From: Candidatus Gastranaerophilales bacterium
Lineage (GTDB): Bacteria > Cyanobacteriota > Vampirovibrionia > Gastranaerophilales > Gastranaerophilaceae
Assembly: GCA_947587615.1 (NCBI GenBank)
Contig: CANPYC010000007.1
Span: forward strand, 1-64,000
DNA length: 64,000 nucleotides
Reading direction: 5' to 3'
Under the pieces are notes generated by a model, which saw only the letters and a program-made list of their open reading frames with translations, searched no databases and was not told the DNA's origin. Every line of letters begins with the position of its first letter. Within the stretch, counting starts at the first letter, position 1. Below are positions 10,561 to 20,323 of this stretch, one piece after another. The position numbers and the translations under genes were made by a program.

Positions 10561-11898
10561 ATGGAACATTTACATCAAATTGTTTCTAATAACGCAATAG
10601 CCGTATCTGCTTCAATATTAATTGTTGCTTATATCTTTATTGCATGGGAAAAAATTTCTAAAGTTGTAATTGCTCTTTTAGGAGCTTCTCTAACATTATT
10701 TTTAGGCTTATTAGAAACAGAAAAAACTCACAACGGGTCTTTAGCTCATTATTTTACATCATTCATTGATTTTAACGTAATATTTTTACTTGTTTCAATG
10801 ATGATAATTGTTCATATTGCTTCAAAATCAGGCATGTTCAGCTGGATGGCAAATGAAATTTTAAAAAAGACAAAAGGTAAACCCAAACTTGTTTTAGCTG
10901 CATTAGCAATATTTACTGCTGTTGCTTCTGCGTTTTTAGATAACGTTACAACCGTTATTCTTGTAATGCCGATTACTTTTGCAGCTTGTAAGTTATTGGA
11001 TATCAGCCCCATTCCTTTTTTAATAACCGAGGTTTTCTGCTCAAACATCGGCGGAACGGCAACTTTAATCGGCGACCCGCCTAATATAATTATTGGGTCT
11101 GCTGCAAACTTCAGTTTTATGGATTTTGTAAGAGAATTAACGGGTGTAGTTGTAGTTATAATGCTTGTTGTAATTGCGCTTTTAAGCTTTATATACAGAA
11201 AAGAACTTAAATCTTCGCCCGAGAAAATGGAGCTTGTGTCAAAAATTGATAATTCAAAAACAATTACCGATATGACTTTGGCTCTTAGAGCTGGCGGGGT
11301 GCTTTTACTTGTAATCTTAGGCTTTATAAGCCATGACTTAACGCATATTCCTACTTTTTTAATTGCAATGATGGGTGCTTCCGTATTAATGATTTTTGAA
11401 AAACCCGCAGAAATACTTGTTGAAGTGGAATGGAATACGATATTTTTCTTTGTAGGTTTATTCATTATAATTGGCGGGCTTGAAGCTTCAGGCGGTATTG
11501 CTTTAATGGCAAAATGGCTTCTTGATGTTACTCAAGGTTCTCAAGCCGCTACTTCAATGATAATTTTATGGGCTTCAGGTATTTTATCGGGTATTATTGA
11601 CAATATTCCATACACTGCTACAATGGCTCCGATGATAGCAACAATCGAGCAGACAACAAGCGCCGCTTATGCTCATCCTCTCTGGTGGTCATTGTCTTTA
11701 GGTGCATGCCTTGGCGGAAACTTAACAATAATAGGTGCTGCGGCTAATGTTATAGTTTCAGAAAACGCTCACAAGGCAGGCTGCCCGATATCGTTTATGA
11801 AGTTTTTGAAATATGGTATATTGGTTACATTGATATCACTATCAATATCAACTGTTTATATATATTTCAGATTTTTAATTCATCCGATTGCAGCCTAA
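10561..11898 (+). CDS. ArsB/NhaD-family ion transporter
   Basis: Polytopic membrane protein; FLDNVTTVILVMPITFAAC and IGGTATLIGDPPNIIIGSA motifs. Confidence 0.85.
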   Translation: MEHLHQIVSNNAIAVSASILIVAYIFIAWEKISKVVIALLGASLTLFLGLLETEKTHNGSLAHYFTSFIDFNVIFLLVSMMIIVHIASKSGMFSWMANEILKKTKGKPKLVLAALAIFTAVASAFLDNVTTVILVMPITFAACKLLDISPIPFLITEVFCSNIGGTATLIGDPPNIIIGSAANFSFMDFVRELTGVVVVIMLVVIALLSFIYRKELKSSPEKMELVSKIDNSKTITDMTLALRAGGVLLLVILGFISHDLTHIPTFLIAMMGASVLMIFEKPAEILVEVEWNTIFFFVGLFIIIGGLEASGGIALMAKWLLDVTQGSQAATSMIILWASGILSGIIDNIPYTATMAPMIATIEQTTSAAYAHPLWWSLSLGACLGGNLTIIGAAANVIVSENAHKAGCPISFMKFLKYGILVTLISLSISTVYIYFRFLIHPIAA

Positions 11899-11940
11899 GA
11901 CAGCTAAACCTAAGATAGTTAAAAATATTACAGTTAAAAC

Positions 11941-13032
11941 ATGATAATTAAAGACGAAAATAAAAAAAATAGGGAAAATAAAGAAAACCTAAATAATAAA
12001 AAAGCACTCAAATTAGCCTCAAATCCTAATTTGAGTGCTTTATCAAATAACAGCGACGACAGTTATGAAAAAAATATTCGCCCGCTTAATTTTGATGACT
12101 ACATTGGTCAAAGCGCCATAAAAGAAACTCTAAAAATATCAATAGAAGCTTCAAAAAGAAGAAATACATATCTTGATCATCTTCTTTTCTACGGACCTCC
12201 GGGTCTTGGTAAAACTACTTTAGCAACAATTATAGCTCATGAATTGAATACTCAAATTAAAATCACCTCCGCTCCTTCAATTGAACGCCCGAGAGATATT
12301 ATCGGTATTTTAATGCAGCTGAAAGAAGGTGAAGTTTTATTTATTGATGAAATCCACAGATTAAATAAAATAGCGGAAGAAATCTTATATCCTGCAATGG
12401 AAGATTATACAATTGATTTAACAACGGGTAAAACTCAAAGCGTTAAAACAATGAGAATACCTATTCCAAAGTTTACTCTAATTGGCGCAACAACAAAAGC
12501 AGGCGCTCTATCAGGCCCTTTAAGGGACAGGTTTGGAATAATTCATCGGCTTGAATTTTACACTGTTGAAGAATTGTCTCAAATTGTAAAAAGAACGGCT
12601 AAAATTTTAAATTTTGAAATTGATGATGAAGGAGCACTTGAAATCGCAAAGCGCTCACGCTGTACCCCAAGAATTGCAAACAGGCTGGTTAAAAGAAGTG
12701 CCGATTGGGCAATTGTAAAAGGCGACGGTAAAATTACAAAAGAAGCCGCAATTTCAGCTCTATCTGCTCTTGATATTGATGAAGCGGGCTTAGATGTTAC
12801 TGATAGAGCCTTGTTAAATCTTATGATAAATTCTTTTGACGGTGGTCCTGTCGGTATTGAAACCCTTGCAGTTGCTCTTGGAGAGGATATAAGAACAATT
12901 GAAGATGTTTATGAACCTTTTTTAATTCAAAAAGGCTTAATTGCAAGAACACCAAGAGGAAGAAAAGTTACAAGGCTTGCTTATGAACATCTTGGAATTA
13001 AATTTGACAATTCTCAAATGAGCCTGTTTTAA
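11941..13032 (+). CDS. ruvB: Holliday junction DNA helicase RuvB with lengthened N-terminus
   Basis: [53 protein letters not shown]. Confidence 0.95.
   Translation: MIIKDENKKNRENKENLNNKKALKLASNPNLSALSNNSDDSYEKNIRPLNFDDYIGQSAIKETLKISIEASKRRNTYLDHLLFYGPPGLGKTTLATIIAHELNTQIKITSAPSIERPRDIIGILMQLKEGEVLFIDEIHRLNKIAEEILYPAMEDYTIDLTTGKTQSVKTMRIPIPKFTLIGATTKAGALSGPLRDRFGIIHRLEFYTVEELSQIVKRTAKILNFEIDDEGALEIAKRSRCTPRIANRLVKRSADWAIVKGDGKITKEAAISALSALDIDEAGLDVTDRALLNLMINSFDGGPVGIETLAVALGEDIRTIEDVYEPFLIQKGLIARTPRGRKVTRLAYEHLGIKFDNSQMSLF
12001..12041. repeat. 16-bp perfect inverted repeat within the 5' end of ruvB
   Basis: AAAGCACTCAAATTAG (12001-12016), 9-nt loop, CTAATTTGAGTGCTTT (12026-12041). Confidence 0.9.
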
Positions 13033-13075
13033 GGTGCTTTAAAGCGCTTAAAGTACATAAAAAACACTCAAAAAC

Positions 13076-15346
13076 TTATTGCATTTTAAATTCTTTAATA
13101 AAATTTGCCATAAAAGTTTCAACATCAACAGGTTTAGAAAACAAATATCCTTGCCCGTAGCTGCATTGAATTTGTTTTAGGAAATTCAATTGCTCTTGAG
13201 TTTCAATTCCTTCCGCAACCGTTTTCATGTTAAGTCTGTTTATCATTTGAGTTATGCTCTCAAGAATAATTCTTGTATTATTATCGGTTATGGAATCTTT
13301 AATAAAGCCCATATCAAGCTTTATAATATCAACGGGCAGATGTCTTAACATATTCAGTGAAGAATATCCCGTACCAAAATCATCCATAGATATATTAAAA
13401 TTAAGTTCTTTTAATTTGTTTAAAATTTCTCTAAATCTTTTTTCATTATCAAAGCAAGCACTTTCCGTTACTTCAAGCTCTAAATATTTTGCTTCGATAT
13501 CATTTTTATTAATAATATCAACCAATTCAGATATAAAACAATCATTATTCATATTTATTCTTGAAACATTAACTGAAATTGGAAACGGTTTTATTCCTTT
13601 TTTCTTTAAAGAACCGATAAATTCGGCTGCCTTGTTCCACATAAACCTATCCAGTTCTAAAATAAAACCGTTTTTTTCAAAAATCGGAATAAAGTTTATC
13701 GGAGGAATCATTCCTTTTTCGGGATGAATCCATCTGACAAGCGCCTCAGCGCCCGATAATTCGTTTGTTAAAATATTAAACTTAGGCTGCAAAAACATTT
13801 TAAATTGATTTTCCTTAAGCGCATTGGGCGCTTGGGCTTCTATTGTTTTTTCGTTGAGTAATTTTAATCTTATTTGTTCATCATAAAATTTATAATTTTC
13901 TAAAACGTTATTTGAAAGCTCTTCTTTAGCAAGATAGGCTTTTTCATACATCTTATTAACGTCATAGACGCTATCCGGGATATATATTCCGTATTTTAAT
14001 TTAATTTTTGTTGTTTTCGGAGCTTCATCATCGCTGAATTTTTCTTTAATATCTTTATTAGAGTAATTTTCTAAATCAATTGTTACTTTATCTATAAATT
14101 TTTCTTTTATATCATCCGTTTTATCAAATTTATAAAGCAATGAAAATTCAGAAGCATAATTTCTTGCAATTATACTACCTTCGGAGAGATTTTTTTTGAT
14201 TATTAAATAAACATCTTTTAAAATCTCATCACTTCTTTTTCTGCCGTAAAGTTCGTTTATTGCTCTAAAACCTGCAATGTTAAGGGCAATCAGCGCATAA
14301 TTTGATTTATTGTTTTTAAGTATCTCTCTTGCTTCAAGCAGAAATTTATTTCCGTTACCCGCACCTGTTAACTTATCACTAAAGCCTTCTTCAAAAATCA
14401 ATTCTTCGTGGCTTTTAAACAAATTTGTGCTGAAATATAATAAAGATATTAAAAGCAGAGCGATAATCAAAACAATTACGGTAATTCCAAAAAGCATTTT
14501 ATTAATTTGCAAAGTTATAACGCTTAAAGGCGCTGTCGTTAGAACATAATTGTTTGTCATATCAATTAAAGAATATGAAGCAATATATTTTTCATTGTTT
14601 TTTAAAAATAAAAAAGAACCGTTCTTTTTAGACTTTATACCTGATAAAATCTCTTGTTTTGTGATTTTAACATATTTAATATTTTCACTAAAAAAGTTTT
14701 GATGAGTGGAATTTTTCGGCGCAATTACATAATCTCCGTTTGAATTAATAACAAACGACTTGCCTTTTCCTCCATAAGTGTTATAGTTTAGAATTTGAAT
14801 ATATTTTTTCGCAAAAATTTGAGATAAGATTATGCCTTTATTTGAAGCTAAAACCCCGATTGAATTTGTATAACCCGTTGGAACTTCGGAATTTATTGCT
14901 GTTTTTATAAAAGGTGTTTCATCTTGTGATATATTAATAAAATTCAATACATTATCAGACCCGATATTTGAAATAATCCCCTTGTCTTTTTGAGCAGCAA
15001 AAGTTTTACCCGTTTTTGATACAAATATCAATCTGTAAAAATCATAATCTCCAAGATGTCTTAAAAGGAAATCGGAAATTTCATCATCAGAAAAAGTTTT
15101 CAGCTCTATTGACATTTTAAGAGCAAGCAGTCTCATCTCGTTTACGGAATTTATAACTCTACCGTTTAAATTGGAGGCTGTTTGAATTACGCTATATTCC
15201 ATATATTTTTTGGCGGAGGAAAATTCACTTGATAAAATATTATTAACAAAAATAATCGCAAATAAAGTAAGAACAATTGTTACCGCTTTTATAATTCCAT
15301 ACATCAAGGTAAGGTTTTTGCGAGAATAAGAAACTAAATTTTTCAT
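13076..15346 (-). CDS. Membrane sensor with degenerate GGDEF and EAL c-di-GMP phosphodiesterase domain
   Basis: Two flanking TM segments with an extracytoplasmic region, GGDEF domain with a degraded signature, EALVRWIHPEKGMIPP...MDDFGTGYSSL...AEGIETQEQL EAL motifs. Confidence 0.9.
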   Translation of the reverse strand: MKNLVSYSRKNLTLMYGIIKAVTIVLTLFAIIFVNNILSSEFSSAKKYMEYSVIQTASNLNGRVINSVNEMRLLALKMSIELKTFSDDEISDFLLRHLGDYDFYRLIFVSKTGKTFAAQKDKGIISNIGSDNVLNFINISQDETPFIKTAINSEVPTGYTNSIGVLASNKGIILSQIFAKKYIQILNYNTYGGKGKSFVINSNGDYVIAPKNSTHQNFFSENIKYVKITKQEILSGIKSKKNGSFLFLKNNEKYIASYSLIDMTNNYVLTTAPLSVITLQINKMLFGITVIVLIIALLLISLLYFSTNLFKSHEELIFEEGFSDKLTGAGNGNKFLLEAREILKNNKSNYALIALNIAGFRAINELYGRKRSDEILKDVYLIIKKNLSEGSIIARNYASEFSLLYKFDKTDDIKEKFIDKVTIDLENYSNKDIKEKFSDDEAPKTTKIKLKYGIYIPDSVYDVNKMYEKAYLAKEELSNNVLENYKFYDEQIRLKLLNEKTIEAQAPNALKENQFKMFLQPKFNILTNELSGAEALVRWIHPEKGMIPPINFIPIFEKNGFILELDRFMWNKAAEFIGSLKKKGIKPFPISVNVSRINMNNDCFISELVDIINKNDIEAKYLELEVTESACFDNEKRFREILNKLKELNFNISMDDFGTGYSSLNMLRHLPVDIIKLDMGFIKDSITDNNTRIILESITQMINRLNMKTVAEGIETQEQLNFLKQIQCSYGQGYLFSKPVDVETFMANFIKEFKMQ

Positions 15347-15816
15347 ACAAACATTATGAATATGATTTTATTTTGTGTCAATATTTTTGCCCAAAAAACC
15401 AAATTAAGCCATAAAAATTTAAAATTAGAAATACAAAACTTAATATTTATGTTAAAAAATTTAAAAAACGGGAACTATATTATTACGTTGATTTGTGCCT
15501 ATTTTGAAAATATATAAACCAAAAAAAACAATTAAAACCCCATTAAAACAAATTTTAATAATTTAATAACCATAACAAACTTAACTTTGAATATAATTTA
15601 AAATTTTTATATAAAAAATTAAATATCCGCTTAATCTCCTGCGGTATAAATTACCGCAGAACGGATTTTATTATCAATAAACGCTTATACAAGTAAATTA
15701 AACTTTATAAACTTGTATAATACTCTTTAGCGCTTGTTTTATCCTATCTCGTTAATTTATTCCAAGGAAAAAACGCTAAAAAACGTAATACTAAAAACCT
15801 GAAAGGAATATTTTTT

Positions 15817-15963
15817 ATGAAAAATAATAAGATAGATTCAAAATTAAATCTAAACAAACAGCAATTTATTGCTTCAAGCAGCAAAGTTCAAAATCAAGAC
15901 AAACCAAGAATTAGACAAATATGGTCTTTACCTCTATCAGATGACAAGAATAATAAAGCTTAA
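15817..15963 (+). CDS. Microprotein (48 aa) MKNNKIDSKLNLNKQQFIASSSKVQNQDKPRIRQIWSLPLSDDKNNKA
   Basis: ATG with GAAAGGA upstream; not in the supplied ORF track (too short). Confidence 0.5.
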   Translation: MKNNKIDSKLNLNKQQFIASSSKVQNQDKPRIRQIWSLPLSDDKNNKA

Positions 15964-15981
15964 TTTATGAAAGGATAAAAA

Positions 15982-16140
15982 ATGAAATACAGAAGATATA
16001 TTGCAAATATTAAAACCCTCTCAAGCAGCAAGCCCGTTGATATAACGGTATACGCAAGAAACGAAGATGAAGCCGAAGAAATAATTGAAAGACTTCCCGA
16101 GTTTGTTCGCTTTAGAACGTATCCGGTGCTTGATAAATAA
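15982..16140 (+). CDS. Microprotein (52 aa) MKYRRYIANIKTLSSSKPVDITVYARNEDEAEEIIERLPEFVRFRTYPVLDK
   Basis: ATG with AAAGGA upstream, 18 bp after the preceding microprotein; balanced amino-acid composition. Confidence 0.6.
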   Translation: MKYRRYIANIKTLSSSKPVDITVYARNEDEAEEIIERLPEFVRFRTYPVLDK

Positions 16141-16145
16141 TAAAT

Positions 16146-16181
16146 AATTTAAATCCTCATCAATTGATGAGGATTTAAATT
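16146..16181. terminator. Perfect 36-bp palindrome; likely bidirectional terminator
   Basis: AATTTAAATCCTCATCAATTGATGAGGATTTAAATT between convergent genes. Confidence 0.75.
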
Positions 16182-19100
16182 TATTGCGCTTTTATGGCTG
16201 CCGTGTTATTTACTTCAGCCGATTCGTTTGTTTGCGTTTGTTGAATTTGAGAAGAAGGAGGAATATTTTCTTTTAATTTATTTTTGATTTTATCGTTTAA
16301 GGAATTAAGCTTCTTTTGTCCTTCTTCAAGTTTTTGCTGCTGCAGCTCTTTATTTTTCTCAACGGCATTTTGAACTTTTGTTTCAAAATCTTCTTTGAGT
16401 TTTTCCTGCTGGGCTTTTTGAGCTTCAAGGCGCTCAGTTACTTGATTTTTGATATCTTCTTTCACTGCTTCTTTTTTGTCTTCAACAGCCTGAACATTAT
16501 CTTCAATTTTTTGTTCTACATTCTGTTTAGATTTTAAAACTTCCTCTAAAACAAGCTCTTTAACGGCAGGCGCTGTTGTATCCATTCCGAGTACTTTTTC
16601 AACTCCTACTTTAAGCTTGTTATTTTGTTCATACTCACTTTGCAGTTTATCAATTAAAGCTTGTTTTGCTAAATCTTCCTGTTCTTGAACGTATTTATCG
16701 CTAAATTCTTTTGCTTTATCCATATCTTCTTGAAGTGCTAACCACTTAAAAGATTTAACAAGCTTTAAAGGCTTAGCCACATCACCCGATAAGACAATTT
16801 GAAATTTTGTAGCGTTATTATCGGAATGTTTTGCGCTAAAATCGGGGATTTCTTTATATTCCGAAGGTTCAACCACATAAGTAAATATAGAGAATAATTT
16901 TGCCGTTGCAATATTAAGCCCCGGTGTATTTTTAACTAAATTAACGGGATTTGCCATAGACAGAGGCCCGAGCATATCTGAAACAGTTGAAGCAAGGCGA
17001 ACTCTTACTTTAGAATCTATATTATTCTTTAATAAATCCATATTCCCTTTAATTAATACGCATAATACATCACCCTGCGAGGTTATGGGGTTAAGTTTTA
17101 CGATACCGTTATTAAAATCAAGACTGCCGTTCAGATTTTCAAAATGAGAACTGTCTATTGTTGTTAAGGGAGTTAAAATAATTCCTATTGTATTTTTAAA
17201 TACGGGGTTTTCTCTTATGTTTTCGGCTAAGAAAAAGTTTTCAAGCTTTGAAAAAGGTCCGTATACGCCATCTTTAATATTAAACTTAACATTACCTTTT
17301 AGAGATTTCATTTGTTCTTCTAAAGTTGAGCCCGATAGTGAAATATCGGTTGTAAACCTTGTAACACCTGATATCATGCCTTTCATATTGGCAGCGTCCG
17401 TCAACATTTTATCGGCATTAATTTTATTGCCTCGAACTTTAATTGTTAGAAGGCTCGAGATTAAATTCATCTTAATATTACCGAGAATATTACCTTCAAA
17501 AGCTTTGCAATTTAATCTGTCTATTATTAAATCATTATTTTTAAGGGCAATATTACCTCTGGCATCATCAATTCTAATTGCACCTGTTTTAATTTGTTTA
17601 ATGTTGAATTTACCATCAGCGCTCAAGGGAATATCGGCGGAAGCTGTGTTTGTTTTTGATTGAGGTTTAGGGCTTGCAGGCGGCATATATTTTGTTAATT
17701 CGTTTAATATAAGCATTGTTTTATCAACATCAACTAAATTTGATAAAACGTTAATATCATAAATTCTAAACACTTTTGCGGGTTTTAAATCTGCCTTTAA
17801 GCTTGCGTCAAGCTTTGAGCCGTTTAAATCAAGCTCTTTTAAAGCTAGGGTTAGGTTATGCGAAGCTAAGTTTAAATCTAAATTCTGCAATTTAATAAGC
17901 AGCTCAGGTATTGAGATATCATTAATTTTTAAATCACCGTCATAGTTAATATTATCAAATTTACCGTTTAATACAATTTTACCTTTGGTACTGAATTGCG
18001 ATTTATTAAATTTAGCAATTGAACCGCTTAAAGAACGAGGAATATTTAACCTAAAAAGGTTAATATGGTTACCTTCTATAGTTGAAGTAAGCTCAACTAA
18101 TTGAGCGGCTCCCGCCATATTACTTTCTAAATTATCACTAAAACCGTTTTGAGCTTTTTTATAAAGCCCCGAGTCTTTAATCTTAATTTTATTTCCTTTA
18201 ATATTAACTCCTAAATTAATTAAAGAAGGATTATTAACAAGAGAAGTTAAATTAATCGGTGTTATAAAATTATTAGAGTCAGAATATATTTGAGCAATAA
18301 TATCTTGCTTTTTAGTATCACCCTTTATTGACACCTTAGCGGGAATTGAGCCTTTAGAGTTAAAATAGTAAGCTAGATCAGACCCTAAGGTTTGTTTAAG
18401 ATTTTCTGTTGTTAAAGCACCTGAAGCGAGAAAATCAATCTTGGGGTCTTTTTGATAATTTGAAACATCACCATAGATATTAATTTTAGATAAGTTATTA
18501 TAAACCAAATCAAAAGGATTAACTGTAATTTTATCACTATCAAGTTCAATATTTAATTTATCAACCAAAACCTTTGTATTTATTTGAGGCATGCTAAAAT
18601 TAAAGCCGTTATTTATAATATCACCTCTAAAAGCAGTGTTATTTGCGCTAAGTGCAATATCCACGCTGTTATTTTCAACAAACATAGTCTTTTTGCTGTC
18701 AGATAGTGATAAATTTGCCAATTTAGTTGTTAATTGAGCGCTTAATTCTTCAAGTTTACCCTCAATATCAGCATGCGCCGTTAAATTAGCGGAATTTAAA
18801 AGGAGCTGGTTTTTTAACTCCTTAGGAGCAAAAGCACTGTATAAAGGCGGTAAGGATAAATTATCAACATCAAGTTTAATATCAACATTTGACTTAGAGT
18901 CGATAAAACCGACAAGAGCTAATTTTGAGTTATTAATAAGCGCTTTTGTTTCTTTAATATCCATCTTATTATCATCAAAGATAAAATTAGCAACAAGATC
19001 TTTTATACCAATTCCCGTTGAACTATTCACAAACGCACCGTCTTGAATTGTGATAGAACCTTGAGATTTTAGTTTTTTAAAGTTTGTTTTAATTAAAGTA

Positions 19101-20251
19101 TTAGCTTCTAAATATCCGTCTGCTTTAATTGAAGCAAGATTATTTTTAATATTTAAGCTGTCTAAAAGTCCTTTAGATAAATCAAGTAAATTTGCAAAAT
19201 GAATTTTATCAGATATTATCTGCGTTTTCATCTTAGGATGTTTACCATATTTTAAGAAACCTAAAAGAGTAATTTTTTCATCGGATTTAGCATAGATATT
19301 ACTTTCATATTCAACTTTTTTACCATGAAATCTTGAGTGCAGATAGCTTTCAGGAAGTCTTATATCTGATAGCTTTAATGATAAATTATCAACATTTAAA
19401 AAACCTCTTGCAACAATTCCATGCTCATCAACGTTGTTAAATCTTAATCTTGAAACAACATCCGCTTTTAGATCGTAAGTTTGATAAATCGTAACGGGGT
19501 TTACAAAAGGAATGCTGATTTTTTCTTCAGGGTCAACTTCTTCTTGTGTTTTTTCTCCTTTAGGGAGTGTTGCTAAAAGCTTAACATCAGCTTTAATGTT
19601 TTCGCTCTCATCAGATAATAAATCTGCTTTTGTAGCAAATTTAAAGGTGTTTGACCTGCTATTATAACCTAAAACCATCTTTTCACCTTTCAAGGAGAGT
19701 TTATGAGCGGTTTTTAAATCTACAACTTGAGCTAAATAGTTATTAATAACAATTGAAGGAACTTTTATTGTAATATTTGGAATATTCGCTTCTTCAGTTG
19801 TTTTGGGTTCTTTTGGTTTAGCATTATTTTCATTTATTATATCTTCAATAATTTTTACGACTTTATACTGCTCGCCGTTTGCAATTTCAAGGTTTATATA
19901 GGGGCTATCTATTGAACATTTTGCTGTTTTAACCGTCAGCGTCAAAAGAGAAGGCAGAGCCAACCCCGCTTTAATTTTAGGTGAAGAAAAAAGAGTTGAA
20001 TTATCGTCTAATTTTACTTCGATATTTTCTATTATTGCTCCAATTGAGAGCATTGGAGTAGAATAAAGCTTAATTTTTGAATAATCAAGATTTAGTTTTG
20101 TGTACTGTTTTACGAGTTTTTGAACGTCAGGCTTATAGTTATCAAGCTTTGAAGTAAAATTTATTACAGGCGGGATTATAAGAAAAGCTAAATATAATAA
20201 AATTATTATTGATAGTATAAAAACCCCTGTAATTTTTAAAAATTTTTTCAT
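16181..20251 (-). CDS. AsmA-family large envelope protein with C-terminal coiled-coil tail
   Basis: N-terminal TM anchor, AsmA-like N-terminus, repeated beta-rich segments, AsmA-C-like region, then a long Lys/Glu/Gln-rich tail. Confidence 0.75.
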   Translation of the reverse strand: MKKFLKITGVFILSIIILLYLAFLIIPPVINFTSKLDNYKPDVQKLVKQYTKLNLDYSKIKLYSTPMLSIGAIIENIEVKLDDNSTLFSSPKIKAGLALPSLLTLTVKTAKCSIDSPYINLEIANGEQYKVVKIIEDIINENNAKPKEPKTTEEANIPNITIKVPSIVINNYLAQVVDLKTAHKLSLKGEKMVLGYNSRSNTFKFATKADLLSDESENIKADVKLLATLPKGEKTQEEVDPEEKISIPFVNPVTIYQTYDLKADVVSRLRFNNVDEHGIVARGFLNVDNLSLKLSDIRLPESYLHSRFHGKKVEYESNIYAKSDEKITLLGFLKYGKHPKMKTQIISDKIHFANLLDLSKGLLDSLNIKNNLASIKADGYLEANTLIKTNFKKLKSQGSITIQDGAFVNSSTGIGIKDLVANFIFDDNKMDIKETKALINNSKLALVGFIDSKSNVDIKLDVDNLSLPPLYSAFAPKELKNQLLLNSANLTAHADIEGKLEELSAQLTTKLANLSLSDSKKTMFVENNSVDIALSANNTAFRGDIINNGFNFSMPQINTKVLVDKLNIELDSDKITVNPFDLVYNNLSKINIYGDVSNYQKDPKIDFLASGALTTENLKQTLGSDLAYYFNSKGSIPAKVSIKGDTKKQDIIAQIYSDSNNFITPINLTSLVNNPSLINLGVNIKGNKIKIKDSGLYKKAQNGFSDNLESNMAGAAQLVELTSTIEGNHINLFRLNIPRSLSGSIAKFNKSQFSTKGKIVLNGKFDNINYDGDLKINDISIPELLIKLQNLDLNLASHNLTLALKELDLNGSKLDASLKADLKPAKVFRIYDINVLSNLVDVDKTMLILNELTKYMPPASPKPQSKTNTASADIPLSADGKFNIKQIKTGAIRIDDARGNIALKNNDLIIDRLNCKAFEGNILGNIKMNLISSLLTIKVRGNKINADKMLTDAANMKGMISGVTRFTTDISLSGSTLEEQMKSLKGNVKFNIKDGVYGPFSKLENFFLAENIRENPVFKNTIGIILTPLTTIDSSHFENLNGSLDFNNGIVKLNPITSQGDVLCVLIKGNMDLLKNNIDSKVRVRLASTVSDMLGPLSMANPVNLVKNTPGLNIATAKLFSIFTYVVEPSEYKEIPDFSAKHSDNNATKFQIVLSGDVAKPLKLVKSFKWLALQEDMDKAKEFSDKYVQEQEDLAKQALIDKLQSEYEQNNKLKVGVEKVLGMDTTAPAVKELVLEEVLKSKQNVEQKIEDNVQAVEDKKEAVKEDIKNQVTERLEAQKAQQEKLKEDFETKVQNAVEKNKELQQQKLEEGQKKLNSLNDKIKNKLKENIPPSSQIQQTQTNESAEVNNTAAIKAQ

Positions 20252-20323
20252 AAATTCTCCATCATAAAGCTTAAAGCTACAAATATTATAAAATAAAATT
20301 TTATAAAATCATTTTTCTTAACA

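Noticed and set aside
10812-11465. 217-aa minus-strand ORF
   Set aside because: Antisense to the ArsB/NhaD transporter; Ile/Lys/Ser-rich composition typical of antisense of a membrane gene.
13254-13727. 157-aa plus-strand ORF
   Set aside because: Antisense to the EAL-domain gene; no RBS or recognisable family.
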